Assembly: GCF_013368755.1 (NCBI RefSeq)
Contig: NC_049563.1
Location: forward strand, 4,836,001-4,900,000
Length of the DNA: 64,000 bases
Source: Talaromyces rugulosus
Lineage: Eukaryota; Ascomycota; Eurotiomycetes; Eurotiales; Trichocomaceae
Reading direction: 5' to 3'
Part shown: one piece after another, positions 20,570 through 29,330 of the stretch
How positions within the stretch are numbered: the stretch's first letter is position 1
Layout: each line of letters opens with the position of its first letter
Notes under the pieces: generated by a model
What the model saw: only the letters and a program-made list of their open reading frames with translations
Told to the model about the DNA's origin: nothing
Databases searched by the model: none
Position numbers and translations under genes: made by a program

Positions 20570-22903
20570 GTGTGCACCTGCTATCTTTTCTTTTGAACTT
20601 TAGGAACGATGTAATTGTGAGGCCGCCGTCATAGATCATGCCTGTAAAGCGGGTGGTGTCTGGAAGAACTATATATGAGGGTGTTGGAACCTACTAGGCT
20701 CCGAGGGGGTTCCTACTAGGTGTCGAGACAGTATAAAATAATAAGGATATAAGATATGGGATGTATTGATTCACAAAGGCCCTCTATCCATGGGGATAGG
20801 ACTTCCAGCTTATAAACAGAGTCTAGACGGGATACTACTTCCTAATTATTTATTAATCCTAGAAGATCTAGAAACTAAAAATATATTATAAGATATACAA
20901 TACTAAACTATTAATTATAATAAAAGCCTTTAAATATTAATATTAATATCTAAAAATAGCTAATATATAATAAAGATCTTAATAAATCATAATAGTCTCT
21001 AATATTTCTTTATCCAGTATCATGCATTACCTACCCTGTAGTCAAGGACTCAAGTTTCGCATACAGCGTGCGTGGAAATTTTATAAAATCACATCAATTG
21101 ATTTCTGCTGGATAATAAGGACTGTTCAAATAGCCAAAAGCTTTGGTTAGCAGCTAACATGCTGAGAATTTCTGCTGTCTACTCCGTCTTACCATACATG
21201 TACCCAGTCAGGTGGGAGGCCCTGCTTCTACTGTAGAAATATTATTGCCTCTTCCATAATCGCGCACTGATCGCCTAGCCCAAATGGTCGCTAGTTGACC
21301 TAACAGTTCTACACCCACATTCCCATCGTCATGTCCCTCCAAGGATTGCACTAGCCCCCTAATCTAAAACCGAGCTACCTCGTAGCTATGGCCACGGTAA
21401 TAATTATACTCCGTACCATGAATGACATGCAGAGTATGTCATTGACCAGTTATCTACCTCAACTGAGATGCTGTTCCTCAGGGCGCTTCCTCAGACAAGA
21501 AGATTCAACGGGTCAACCTCAGATAAGCCCGATCGGGTGGCAGCAACAAAGATGTGGTTGATCTACTTCGCATCGAGGGCGAGACATCACGGGTTAAAAT
21601 ATGAGTCCGGTGTTTTTTTTTTCTTTTTTTCGACTGTATTCGACTCGATAGCCCCATGTCCTTATTCTATCTAGGCATACATCCAAATGTCCGATGCAGG
21701 GAGGCGATTGGTCGATATACCAACAGATAGGTCGTAAGCAATGGGGGATCGACCCGCTAGGATATACGGCCTACATTGAAACTTCGACCGTCACCCCATC
21801 AACCAGGATCCAGGACCGAACAAGGGGCCCCGTCCGTATACATGTAAGTTTTCCACTTCGGCATGACCTGTGGTGTAGCTTTGACTATCCATAGGAACCT
21901 GTTTTATCATTTTTGGCCGACAAGAACGAATACATATCACTGTAATTTGTGAGTGAAAGACAGATCACTACTGTTGTCGGTTATGCTGACATTTTTGGCC
22001 TTGTACATGTTGCAGAAAAACTGGGGTAGTGCGCGTATAAATCTCCATATTTTTAATTATCCGGCCCCCCTATCGAGTTCCGGAGCCGCGCACACCAATA
22101 GTGACGCCTCCGGGTCTCGCGCATCTCCGTTAGGGGCCAGTTAGTTGCTGTCAGACGGGGAGGACCTTTAGAGTATAACTACTATGTTTTAAAACCCCGC
22201 CTAGGTTCTGGCCCCAGCAAACAAGGATTGAGCCGTAGGGCAAAGATCAGCTAAATAAAGCTTAGTTTAAACATTAGCCAGCCAACACTCACGCATGTAA
22301 CTAGTATTACAGTCAAGAGTAACCTATAACAAGTCACAAATGCTATTATTAGTCAAAATAATCTCCACTGCATATAATGGAATACCTCCGTGAGCTCATC
22401 GGTGACTTGTACCTACATAACTAGCCCCTAAAACCTACCTCAACATATTGATATTATGCAGCCGTGCGTTGAAATGCGTAGGGGCCGGTTACAACATGTT
22501 GGTTTTTTCTTAATACCCAATGCTCATAGTAGTTTCTGATAGGACCACGGGCATGAAATGCACAAAAAAATTAGGCATGAGAATCCAATTTGGGTTTCTT
22601 GTCGGTTGGATGATCGCAATAAGAATCCTATATTCAATGTCAGCATACAACATTTGAACTGAATCTATAAAATAGGTCATCACAATAAGTATGAAGCCAA
22701 AAACTATTTAAAGGGACCTCTATCCCCGGCATTGATTGACTTTTCTAATTCACCAAGTTCCAAAACCGAATCTCAAAGCATACCTAGGTATGAAGAAAAA
22801 CATTCAAATCTTATTTTTATAAGAGGGCCTCTTGTCTAACTCAACAGCAAGATCCGAAATCAACACTCAAAACAAAAGAATTTCTTTTAAAACACAAGTC
22901 ACC
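20570..22903. other. 2.3-kb AT-rich gene-poor spacer
   Basis: Apart from the repeat relic at about 20682-21020, this stretch holds only short frames without ATG starts or domain content. AT-rich sequence is interrupted by moderate-GC blocks at 21460-21560 and 22060-22140. The last 250 bp are the likely promoter of the small secreted-peptide gene, with a TATTTAAAG element near 22705. Confidence 0.5.
20682..21020. repeat. Possible solo-LTR relic, RIP-like AT-rich
   Basis: The segment starts with TGTTGGAAC and contains a direct repeat CCTACTAGG. It continues through an extremely TA-rich stretch (about 20840-21005) composed largely of TAATATTA, TATAATA and similar words, and fades out near 21020. 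A TG start, a TATAAACAGAG-like promoter element and heavy C-to-T/G-to-A loss are what a repeat-induced-point-mutated copia-type LTR would look like. I found no convincing target-site duplication and no internal coding domain, so the boundaries are guesses. Confidence 0.35.
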
Positions 22904-23212
22904 ATGCAATTCAAATTGAACATCCTTGCTGTTGCTCTGCTTGCCACTTTCGCTGCCGGTACGTCTCCTCTATCTACCTATACCAAAAAAAGCAAGCCAA
23001 GAACATTTCAACTAACTTTTTTTTCACTTAGCATGCTACGATGGTAAAACGACCCTCAGCTTATCTCCCCATTTAACTATTGATAGTATTATTTTTTCCG
23101 GTACTAACTTGAAATTTTAGACTACTCCGAAGGCTGCTCCAACGACTCTGACTGCTGCTCCGGTGAATGCGGTGGCAGTGTCCTCGGATCAATGTGTATC
23201 CCTGCCCTTTAA
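22904..23212 (+). CDS. Small secreted six-cysteine knottin-like peptide
   Basis: Three exons: 22904-22958, a 12-nt microexon at 23032-23043 and 23121-23212. They encode 52 residues. The first 19 form a clean signal peptide: Lys at position 4, then a Leu/Ala/Val core ending in Ala-Ala-Ala. The mature part is about 33 residues with six Cys spaced C-X7-C-X5-CC-X3-C-X8-C, which fits the inhibitor cystine knot pattern. Both introns have good signals: GTACGT with CTAAC and CACTTAG, then GTAAAA with TACTAAC and TTTTAG. The ATG context is CACCATG. Fungal knottins include secreted effectors, protease inhibitors and antimicrobial peptides; nothing here picks one. The gene is convergent with an ATP-grasp ligase gene. 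It is too short for usual gene finders, so it may be missed in annotations. Confidence 0.72.
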
Positions 23213-23760
23213 GAAAGTGGCGGAAAAGATGGTGTTATAACTCGGGGATGTGGAAAAAAATTGTTTGTGTATATTAACGAAAAAAAGACAAGCACAATTC
23301 ATTACGTATATACTTGACAATGTGGTCTTATCTTTTCCCCCTAGAAAAACCGTAGACAATCAAGTAGACCTTGAATAAGGGATCTAGAATATTGGTTACC
23401 GTAATATTAGAGGAAACGAAATCCTTGTCGCATTTCATTCACGATATCATTTAAACAACTTCTGCTCACTCAATTACACTAGATTGACATACACCTACAT
23501 AGGTTGAGGCTACCGTTCTCCCTACGGTATGAATAAATGAGCCATTTCACTCGATTTGGGAGAAATGCTTATTACACAACACACGGATAAAATCCTTGCA
23601 GATCAATTGATCAATTAGATACGGTGAAAATGTGATTTGTCGGGGCTGTTGAAGCTCTCGAATAGTAGGAGCTCTCAGACAGCCAGGTACTGCCGAGAGT
23701 GTACCCCATGCATAGTATATCTTGAAGAATATAATTACCTCCTCCCGATTGAGGAGGAGC
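23213..23760. other. Convergent 3' spacer, peptide gene / ATP-grasp gene
   Basis: Contains both 3' ends. It is AT-rich with short A-runs near 23256 and 23279. No further cysteine-rich or signal-peptide frame could be found here on either strand. Confidence 0.5.
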
Positions 23761-25638
23761 TTAGAAACCATTTGTATGCTCCCTAACCCGTTTCTCAATT
23801 TCACGTCCAATGAGCATGGCTTCCATGCGGCTTATACGGGAAACTATCAGGAAGAAGGCAATAAAGTTGCCAAAAACTTGTCCTGTCCTAGGGTCTAAAA
23901 CCTCTTCACCATCCTCCATAAGGTTAGCACACCTGACAACGTGAGCGCCAAGTTGCTGTGTTTGACCAGACTCTTGCGGATCGGACCGCAGCACGGTCGT
24001 ACAAATATCGCCAAAGTTATAGACGCCTCCCTTCTGAGCCGGGACGTATAGTAGCTGCATGTCATACTGGGCCCCACCGACAAAAGGCTTGGATAAGGAT
24101 AGAATGCGGTCTTTATCGGCCAAAGCATTCAGAAGGGAGATGCTCCAGTATGACACACCGTAAGTACGTGCCGTAGCTTCGACTTCTTGCCAGCCCGGTG
24201 CGCGCGGATTAATTTCAAGGAGAAATACATCCTTTGGATGTGTCGTTGTGGTTGCCGGGGTCTGGAGCTGCAGTTCGACAAGCCCGTCTGTACTGGGATC
24301 TTTTACATAACGACAACTGGAGTTGCGCAGCTTGGCCTCGATATGCAGCACAGCGTTTCGGAATCCAGCAGCGAGAGCAAGCTCGTGCAGTCTTTTCCGT
24401 AGAGACTCCTGCTCAAATGGAGGAAGAGCCGATGGCAACATGTTTGATGTCTCGACGAAATTGGCCACCCGGGTGTCACTTTCATTGTCCTCGCTATCTC
24501 CAGCACAGGGGAAGTCGTCATTGACCTCGAAAAAGACAATCTCTCCATTAACAAGGATCATGTTGGCGTCGACTTCGGGTCCTTCGACGTACGTCTCAAT
24601 TACAACGTCGTGGCCATGCCAGGAGGTAAATGACTCCCGCCACAACAAAGGTACTTTTTCACGCAGCTCCTTTTCGTTGGCCACTTTCCAAACGCCCTCG
24701 GATGACCAGCCCTTACTAGGCTTCACGATAAGCGGGTAGGGAAGTTTCGAACCTTCTTCTGCGAGCACCTTTTCCAGATCTGCTGGAGAGCGTACCAATC
24801 GGCAAAATATATTTGTGTCCAGCTGGCGTGTTTTGAATTTGTTCTGTGCCAACCCTACGGACTCTGGTGGAGAGGTGCTGAAGCCCAACTGTGTAGCTGC
24901 GTGGGCTATAATAGTATGGAGATGCTCCTCAACACTTATAATACCATCAAGCTGTTTCTCCCTTTGGTATTCCTTCAACGCCACTGTAATGCGTGAGGCC
25001 ATGTTTGCGTCTACGGTTGTATCAAACGGCACGAATTCTTCGCGCAGGTGGGCATATGCGTCGCTTGACATCCAGTGACTGGCCTCATCAAACACAACCA
25101 GCGCTATATTCAACGAAGCAGCTGCCAAAGCGTAGCCATGTACCTTGGGCAAGGAGCCAGCACCGACGAGAGCCAAACGCTTTCGCGGTATGGGATTTGG
25201 TGAGAGCCAGTTAAAGGAAAGACGTTTCACCAACTCATCGTTAATCGTGGCAGAAGTTGAGGCGGCAATGGCGCCGTAGCTGCGAGAAAGCAAGTCCGAG
25301 AAGCTCATGGACTGGTATGTCTCGGCCGTGCAGCCTTTGATTTGTTGTCCTGGACTAACAAAGCTTTGTACTTTGGTCACATCCGGACAGTCGACCATGC
25401 GCCGTTCAAGGAAATCCGATTGAACAACATATCCAGAGTTAGCTGGCAGTAAGAGATGAACATTCCGGTCAGCGTTTTCTAGCAGGAACTGCGGAGTTTC
25501 ACGCGGAGCAATGCCCTCTATCGAAGTTTGGGTGGGTGTGCCGTTGGAATATATCCTGATGACCACAGTGCCAGTCTCCTCTGGCAAGGTGCTTAGTTTC
25601 CACGTCCACATCGCATCGACAGAACCTATTTGACTCAT
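23761..25638 (-). CDS. ATP-grasp ligase (carnosine-synthase/amino-acid-ligase type)
   Basis: Single exon, 625 residues. The N-terminal ~150 residues are not recognised. A Rossmann-like pre-grasp region begins at about residue 155 (RLALVGAGSLPKVHGYALAA). The ATP-grasp fold follows: LIVKPSKGWSSEGV with Lys near 306, VIETYVEGPEVDANMI, and FLLEINPRAPGW with Glu475 and Asn477 as Mg/ATP ligands. The C-terminal lid (PFVGGAQYDMQLLYV onward) completes the architecture seen in carnosine synthase and bacterial L-amino-acid ligases, which join a carboxylate to an amine through an acyl-phosphate. Fungal relatives occur in specialised-metabolite clusters; FsqD of the fumisoquin pathway is the one I know. 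All key ligands are present, so it is likely active. The substrate is unknown. It is convergent with the secreted-peptide gene. Confidence 0.85.
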   Translation of the reverse strand: MSQIGSVDAMWTWKLSTLPEETGTVVIRIYSNGTPTQTSIEGIAPRETPQFLLENADRNVHLLLPANSGYVVQSDFLERRMVDCPDVTKVQSFVSPGQQIKGCTAETYQSMSFSDLLSRSYGAIAASTSATINDELVKRLSFNWLSPNPIPRKRLALVGAGSLPKVHGYALAAASLNIALVVFDEASHWMSSDAYAHLREEFVPFDTTVDANMASRITVALKEYQREKQLDGIISVEEHLHTIIAHAATQLGFSTSPPESVGLAQNKFKTRQLDTNIFCRLVRSPADLEKVLAEEGSKLPYPLIVKPSKGWSSEGVWKVANEKELREKVPLLWRESFTSWHGHDVVIETYVEGPEVDANMILVNGEIVFFEVNDDFPCAGDSEDNESDTRVANFVETSNMLPSALPPFEQESLRKRLHELALAAGFRNAVLHIEAKLRNSSCRYVKDPSTDGLVELQLQTPATTTTHPKDVFLLEINPRAPGWQEVEATARTYGVSYWSISLLNALADKDRILSLSKPFVGGAQYDMQLLYVPAQKGGVYNFGDICTTVLRSDPQESGQTQQLGAHVVRCANLMEDGEEVLDPRTGQVFGNFIAFFLIVSRISRMEAMLIGREIEKRVREHTNGF

Positions 25639-25985
25639 TAACTAGTTACTTTTGATGTTTGGTGAATTACAATAGTATTTACCCATGTTTCCTTATCTTT
25701 CTGCCAACAAATTTTTTTTTTGTCTTTTTGTATGATAATAACCCAACTTTCAGCACCAGCAAGAAATGACATACAAATTTCTCATAATAATCAGTTGAGC
25801 GATTTTTTGAGAGACCAACTAGCAACTGCTTATTTACACGTGACAGAGAGGGGTATTTGAAATCTCTTTATTTACTGCCTTGTACTAGGGCGCGCAACAA
25901 GCGTTGATGCCTACGTTGGGTTGTTGGCTACTAGTGAGAACTCATATACTATAGTATAATGCATAAACTGTCACCCAAATCATAA
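25639..25985. promoter_or_regulatory. Promoter region of the ATP-grasp gene and 5' flank of tRNA-Glu
   Basis: AT-rich upstream region of the minus-strand ATP-grasp gene, with a T-run at about 25712-25722. No TTCCGCGGAA-like site is present, unlike the promoters of the regulator, SnoaL and NmrA genes. The last bases lead into the first tRNA gene. Confidence 0.4.
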
Positions 25986-26074
25986 TCCGAAATGGAGTAA
26001 TGGTCAACTTAACTGTCTCTCATGAAAATGAAGTCTGTTCACAGTAGCTCGGGGTTCGATTCCCCGTTTCGGAG
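25986..26074 (+). tRNA. tRNA-Glu (anticodon CTC), intron-containing
   Basis: The 89-nt sequence folds as a tRNA. The acceptor TCCGAAA pairs with TTTCGGA, with discriminator G. The D stem is GAGT/ACTT, the anticodon stem is ACTGT/ACAGT, and the T arm is CGGGG-TTCGATT-CCCCG. The anticodon loop reads CT-CTC-A, then a 17-nt intron (26023-26039) at the canonical position after base 37, then C. The CTC anticodon and the TCCGA/TCGGAG ends fit tRNA-Glu. A TTTTTT terminator follows at about 26080. It is almost identical to the copy 163 bp downstream. Confidence 0.93.
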
Positions 26075-26148
26075 TTGAATTTTTTGGACTTCTTGCATGC
26101 GTGGATACCCTGCTTTTTTAAGATCATAAAACCAGCAACCAACCTCAA

Positions 26149-26237
26149 TCCGAAATGGAGTAATGGTCAACTTAACTGTCTCTCATGAAAATGAAGTACG
26201 TTCACAGTAGCTCGGGGTTCGATTCCCCGTTTCGGAG
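26149..26237 (+). tRNA. tRNA-Glu (anticodon CTC), second tandem copy
   Basis: The mature sequence is identical to the tRNA at 25986-26074, including all stems, the CTC anticodon and the internal A and B boxes. The 17-nt intron (26186-26202) differs at two bases near its 3' end. A T-run just after the gene (26245-26253) is the Pol III terminator. The spacing and orientation show a local tandem duplication with the tRNA body conserved. Confidence 0.93.
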
Positions 26238-26755
26238 GCCTATCTTTTTTTTTCCACTTTAGTTATCTCTCTTCTCTTCAATTTTTTTTATGGATCCTTA
26301 GCGCTTAGCGGCAAAACACTAAAGGTGATGATCCGTGATGCATGAGCAGCCCGTTTCCAACCTATCAAACGGCCCTCGGAGGCTTGGCAAGATGGCATCT
26401 TACTGTCTTTTGCAAATGTACACACAGAGTACTGTGGTAGGTCGGAAACATCTCCCGAACATTCAAGCAAGGAATTCACTCTTGTATACGTAGTTCATGC
26501 AGTATAAACTGCTATAAACTGGGGTAGTATATGCACCTTCCGCAAACGGCAATCCCGACCCAACCGACAGCCAATTGGGCCACGACAACCTTGTTGGGCC
26601 CGATTTCATGATTTACATCTCACGTGGTTCAATGTTCGCTGTTTCTCTTTTAAAATGTTGTGGTATTCTAATATTGTCTCGCTTAAACCACCGGGCCTGA
26701 ATTCTAGCTCGTCGACTCTGTGAACAGACGCAAATTCTTAGCAGCAACAGAAGCC
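26238..26755. other. Spacer between tRNA-Glu and the pyroglutamyl-peptidase gene
   Basis: Holds the tRNA terminator and the promoter of the downstream gene. An inverted CCAAT box, ATTGG, lies at about 26574 (AATTGGGCC). No gene is seen. Confidence 0.4.
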
Positions 26756-27630
26756 ATGGGCGACATTGGCATCGCAGTAGACCCCGCTACGCCCACCTCG
26801 CCAGAGCCGATCACGGTGTTGGTTACCGGGTTTGGGGTACGTATATTCAGGAAACTACTTCTCTAAAGAAAGGAGAAAGAAGAAAGAAAAAACATGCTGA
26901 TGGACCTGCACAGCCCTTCAAAGACAATCTCGTCAATGCATCGCATCTGATCGCATCATCTCTGCCTCCGTCAATCGCTCTACCACCAACCTCTGGGAAG
27001 ACTGGAGAAGCTCCGGCGCGAACAATTCACATTCATGCGCATCCGACGCCCTTCCCTGTCTCATATCACACTGTGCGCACGCTGTTGCCAACTATCCTGG
27101 AGGACTTTGCCCGAGATCACAATGGCAAGCGCCCGGATCTGACTGTACATATCGGCATCGCGCCAAACCGCCAGTGGTATTCTGTCGAGACGAGAGCATT
27201 CCGCGACAACTACCGCATCACCGACATAAATGAGAAACTGGGCTACGATGATGGTGAAAAGATCTGGAAAGAAAAAGGCCTGCCCGCGGTCATGTATCCG
27301 CTGCCGGTGGACAACGCAGATACAGCCAGTAAAGCAAAGGGCTCGGAACATAAAATCACACCCTTCCCTCCTAATAGACATTTCCTACAAACGTGGCAAT
27401 CGAATGCATCGCCGGGGACGGATTTGCGCATTTCCGACGATGCGGGCCGGTATATGTGCGAATTTATCTTCTATTCCAGCCTTGCTCTAGCATATGAAGA
27501 GCGCCGGCCTCAGTCCGTGATGTTTTTGCATATTCCTTCGGCGACGGACGATGCGAGCCTGGAACTGGGCGCCGAGGCTGCTGTTGCTCTTATCAAGTCA
27601 GCGGCGATCTGTTGGATTGATGAGGCGTGA
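26756..27630 (+). CDS. Pyroglutamyl-peptidase I (peptidase family C15)
   Basis: Two exons, 26756-26836 and 26914-27630 (GTACGT donor, CACAG acceptor, phase 0), give 265 residues. The family start VTGFG-PFKDNLVNAS is assembled across the intron. The catalytic triad is visible as Glu119 in VETRAFRDNYRITDIN, Cys209 in DDAGRYMCEFIFY and His233 in VMFLHIPS. The enzyme removes N-terminal pyroglutamate from peptides in the cytosol. No signal peptide is present. Compared with bacterial enzymes of about 215 residues it has insertions, including a GEAPARTIHIHAHPTPFPVSY segment and a longer stretch before the Cys, as is usual for fungal members. Confidence 0.9.
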
Positions 27631-28130
27631 CCAGCTCTGACTATTTGTTTGGTTTAATTTTGCCCTCATATGATATGAAACCTGTTGCATTTAGCTTGGA
27701 TCCCGTACATACCAGCCATTTAATGTTGAAGCCATGTAGTGTTTCCCTCGTGAATATCAATCTACAATCTATATGCATCAATAGATAGCTGCTTATCAGT
27801 AAACGCGGGGACCTGCAGCCAGCCGATGTCGCCAGCACGTAATAATAATAATACTACATCGGAGTTCCTCCATACCAGATAGCAAGCGCACTATATGTCT
27901 GACAAGGCAGCTAATTTATTATTACTATTAAGAACTATTTTAGCATTCTCAACAAGCATTCCAGCGGTGAAGAGCCCGCGCGGCTCCGATTGGCCGGCGG
28001 GGCTTTAGTATTAAAAATGGGAATTCTCCGCTGATACTAGACTTACTAAAGTTACTAAACCTGCCTCTACAAATATTTCACAATTCAAGTCTTTATCTAG
28101 AAAAAGACCGTCAATGTCCATCGCACGACA
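27631..28130. promoter_or_regulatory. Spacer and promoter of the MOSC gene
   Basis: 500 bp. The first part is the AT-rich 3' end of the peptidase gene, with an (AAT)n microsatellite near 27840-27853. The last part is the promoter of the MOSC gene, which contains GATTGGCCGG at about 27988. No gene is seen. Confidence 0.4.
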
Positions 28131-29210
28131 ATGGACATCCTCAGCAACATAAAAATCCCCCCGGCGCCGCTGCAGCTGGCTATCGCCGGCGCCCTCATCC
28201 TCGCCCGCATCCTCGCCATCTTCATCTGGCCACAGCTGCGCAAGCTGCAGTCCAACTGTCTCCAGCTGCTCGCGCGTCACCAGAGGCGTCAATCCTACGA
28301 AATCGTCACGCTGCGCGTGTACCCCATCAAATCATGCCGCGGATTCACGCTGCCCAAGACCACTTTACTGAAACACGGGCTGGACCTGGACCGGCGATGG
28401 ATGTTTGTCGACGCCAGGACCGGCCGCTTCATCACCATTCGCCAAACCCCGCGCATGACGCTGATCAACCCTTCGCTGAGCGAGGATGGCTTGCAGCTGC
28501 AGCTCCGTATTTTCGGGGATGACAAAGTCGTCAGCGTGCCTGCGAGACCGTCGGAGGAATGGCTGCAGGCCAACACCACGCTCGGCGACGTCAAGATTTG
28601 GAATACTCGCACCGATGGCTACTACTATGGCCCCGAAGTGAACGACACCATCTCTCAGTTCCTAAACCGACCCGTCTGTCTGGTTTACAATGGCCCTACC
28701 GAACGCCTGCTCGAGGGAAACGGAAACGAAAAGAATCTGGGTCGAGTGCAGAACACTCATTTCGCCGACATGATGCCCGTGCTCATCGCCTCTGAGTCGT
28801 CCATTGGCGAACTCAACGCACGATTGACCCAAAAAGGCGAGTCGCCCATCACCATTGAACGATTTCGGCCCAACATTATCGTCAAGGGCAATGCCCCTTG
28901 GTCGGAGGATTCGTGGAAGACGGTAAGAATCGTCCCGTCTGGCCCAAACACCAAAAACAAGAAACCAATCGACATTGATGTCGTGTGCCGTTGTGCCCGC
29001 TGTCAGGTGCCCAATGTGGAGCCCTCGACCGCCGAGAAGCACAGCAATGAGCCGTGGGACACGCTCATGTCGTATCGTGTTATTGACAAGGGGTCCAAGT
29101 ATAAACCCTGTTTTGGCATGCTTTGCTGTCCGCGCAGCGAGGGCGAGATTGCAGTGGGTATGAAATTGGAAGTGCTGGCAGAGACTGATCAGCATTTCAT
29201 TATTGATTAG
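28131..29210 (+). CDS. Membrane-anchored MOSC-domain protein (mARC-like)
   Basis: Single exon, 359 residues. Residues 13-34 form one hydrophobic helix followed by basic residues (RRQ), which suggests an N-terminal membrane anchor, as in mitochondrial amidoxime-reducing component (mARC) proteins. The MOSC N-terminal beta-barrel starts at EIVTLRVYPIKSCRGF and contains GLDLDRRWMFVDARTGRFITIRQ. The catalytic MOSC half has RFRPNIIVKGNAPWSED, a Cys-rich RCARCQ and the closing KYKPCFGMLCCP. Family members bind the molybdenum cofactor through a conserved Cys and reduce N-hydroxylated compounds with cytochrome b5 partners. RCARCQ matches the usual place of that Cys, but the assignment is from memory. 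Confidence 0.88.
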   Translation: MDILSNIKIPPAPLQLAIAGALILARILAIFIWPQLRKLQSNCLQLLARHQRRQSYEIVTLRVYPIKSCRGFTLPKTTLLKHGLDLDRRWMFVDARTGRFITIRQTPRMTLINPSLSEDGLQLQLRIFGDDKVVSVPARPSEEWLQANTTLGDVKIWNTRTDGYYYGPEVNDTISQFLNRPVCLVYNGPTERLLEGNGNEKNLGRVQNTHFADMMPVLIASESSIGELNARLTQKGESPITIERFRPNIIVKGNAPWSEDSWKTVRIVPSGPNTKNKKPIDIDVVCRCARCQVPNVEPSTAEKHSNEPWDTLMSYRVIDKGSKYKPCFGMLCCPRSEGEIAVGMKLEVLAETDQHFIID

Positions 29211-29330
29211 CTTGGAAATTTAGTGTCATGATTATGAACCTGTATTGCATTTACATGAAAATTTCGCAACTCGATGTTTTTTATATACAATACTATTTTA
29301 ATATGCCTATCAAACAAACACAAAGAAAAA

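Noticed and set aside
21953..22144. 63-codon frame with a hydrophobic N-terminus resembling a signal peptide
   Set aside because: It begins at GTG, not ATG, has no cysteines and no splice partner.
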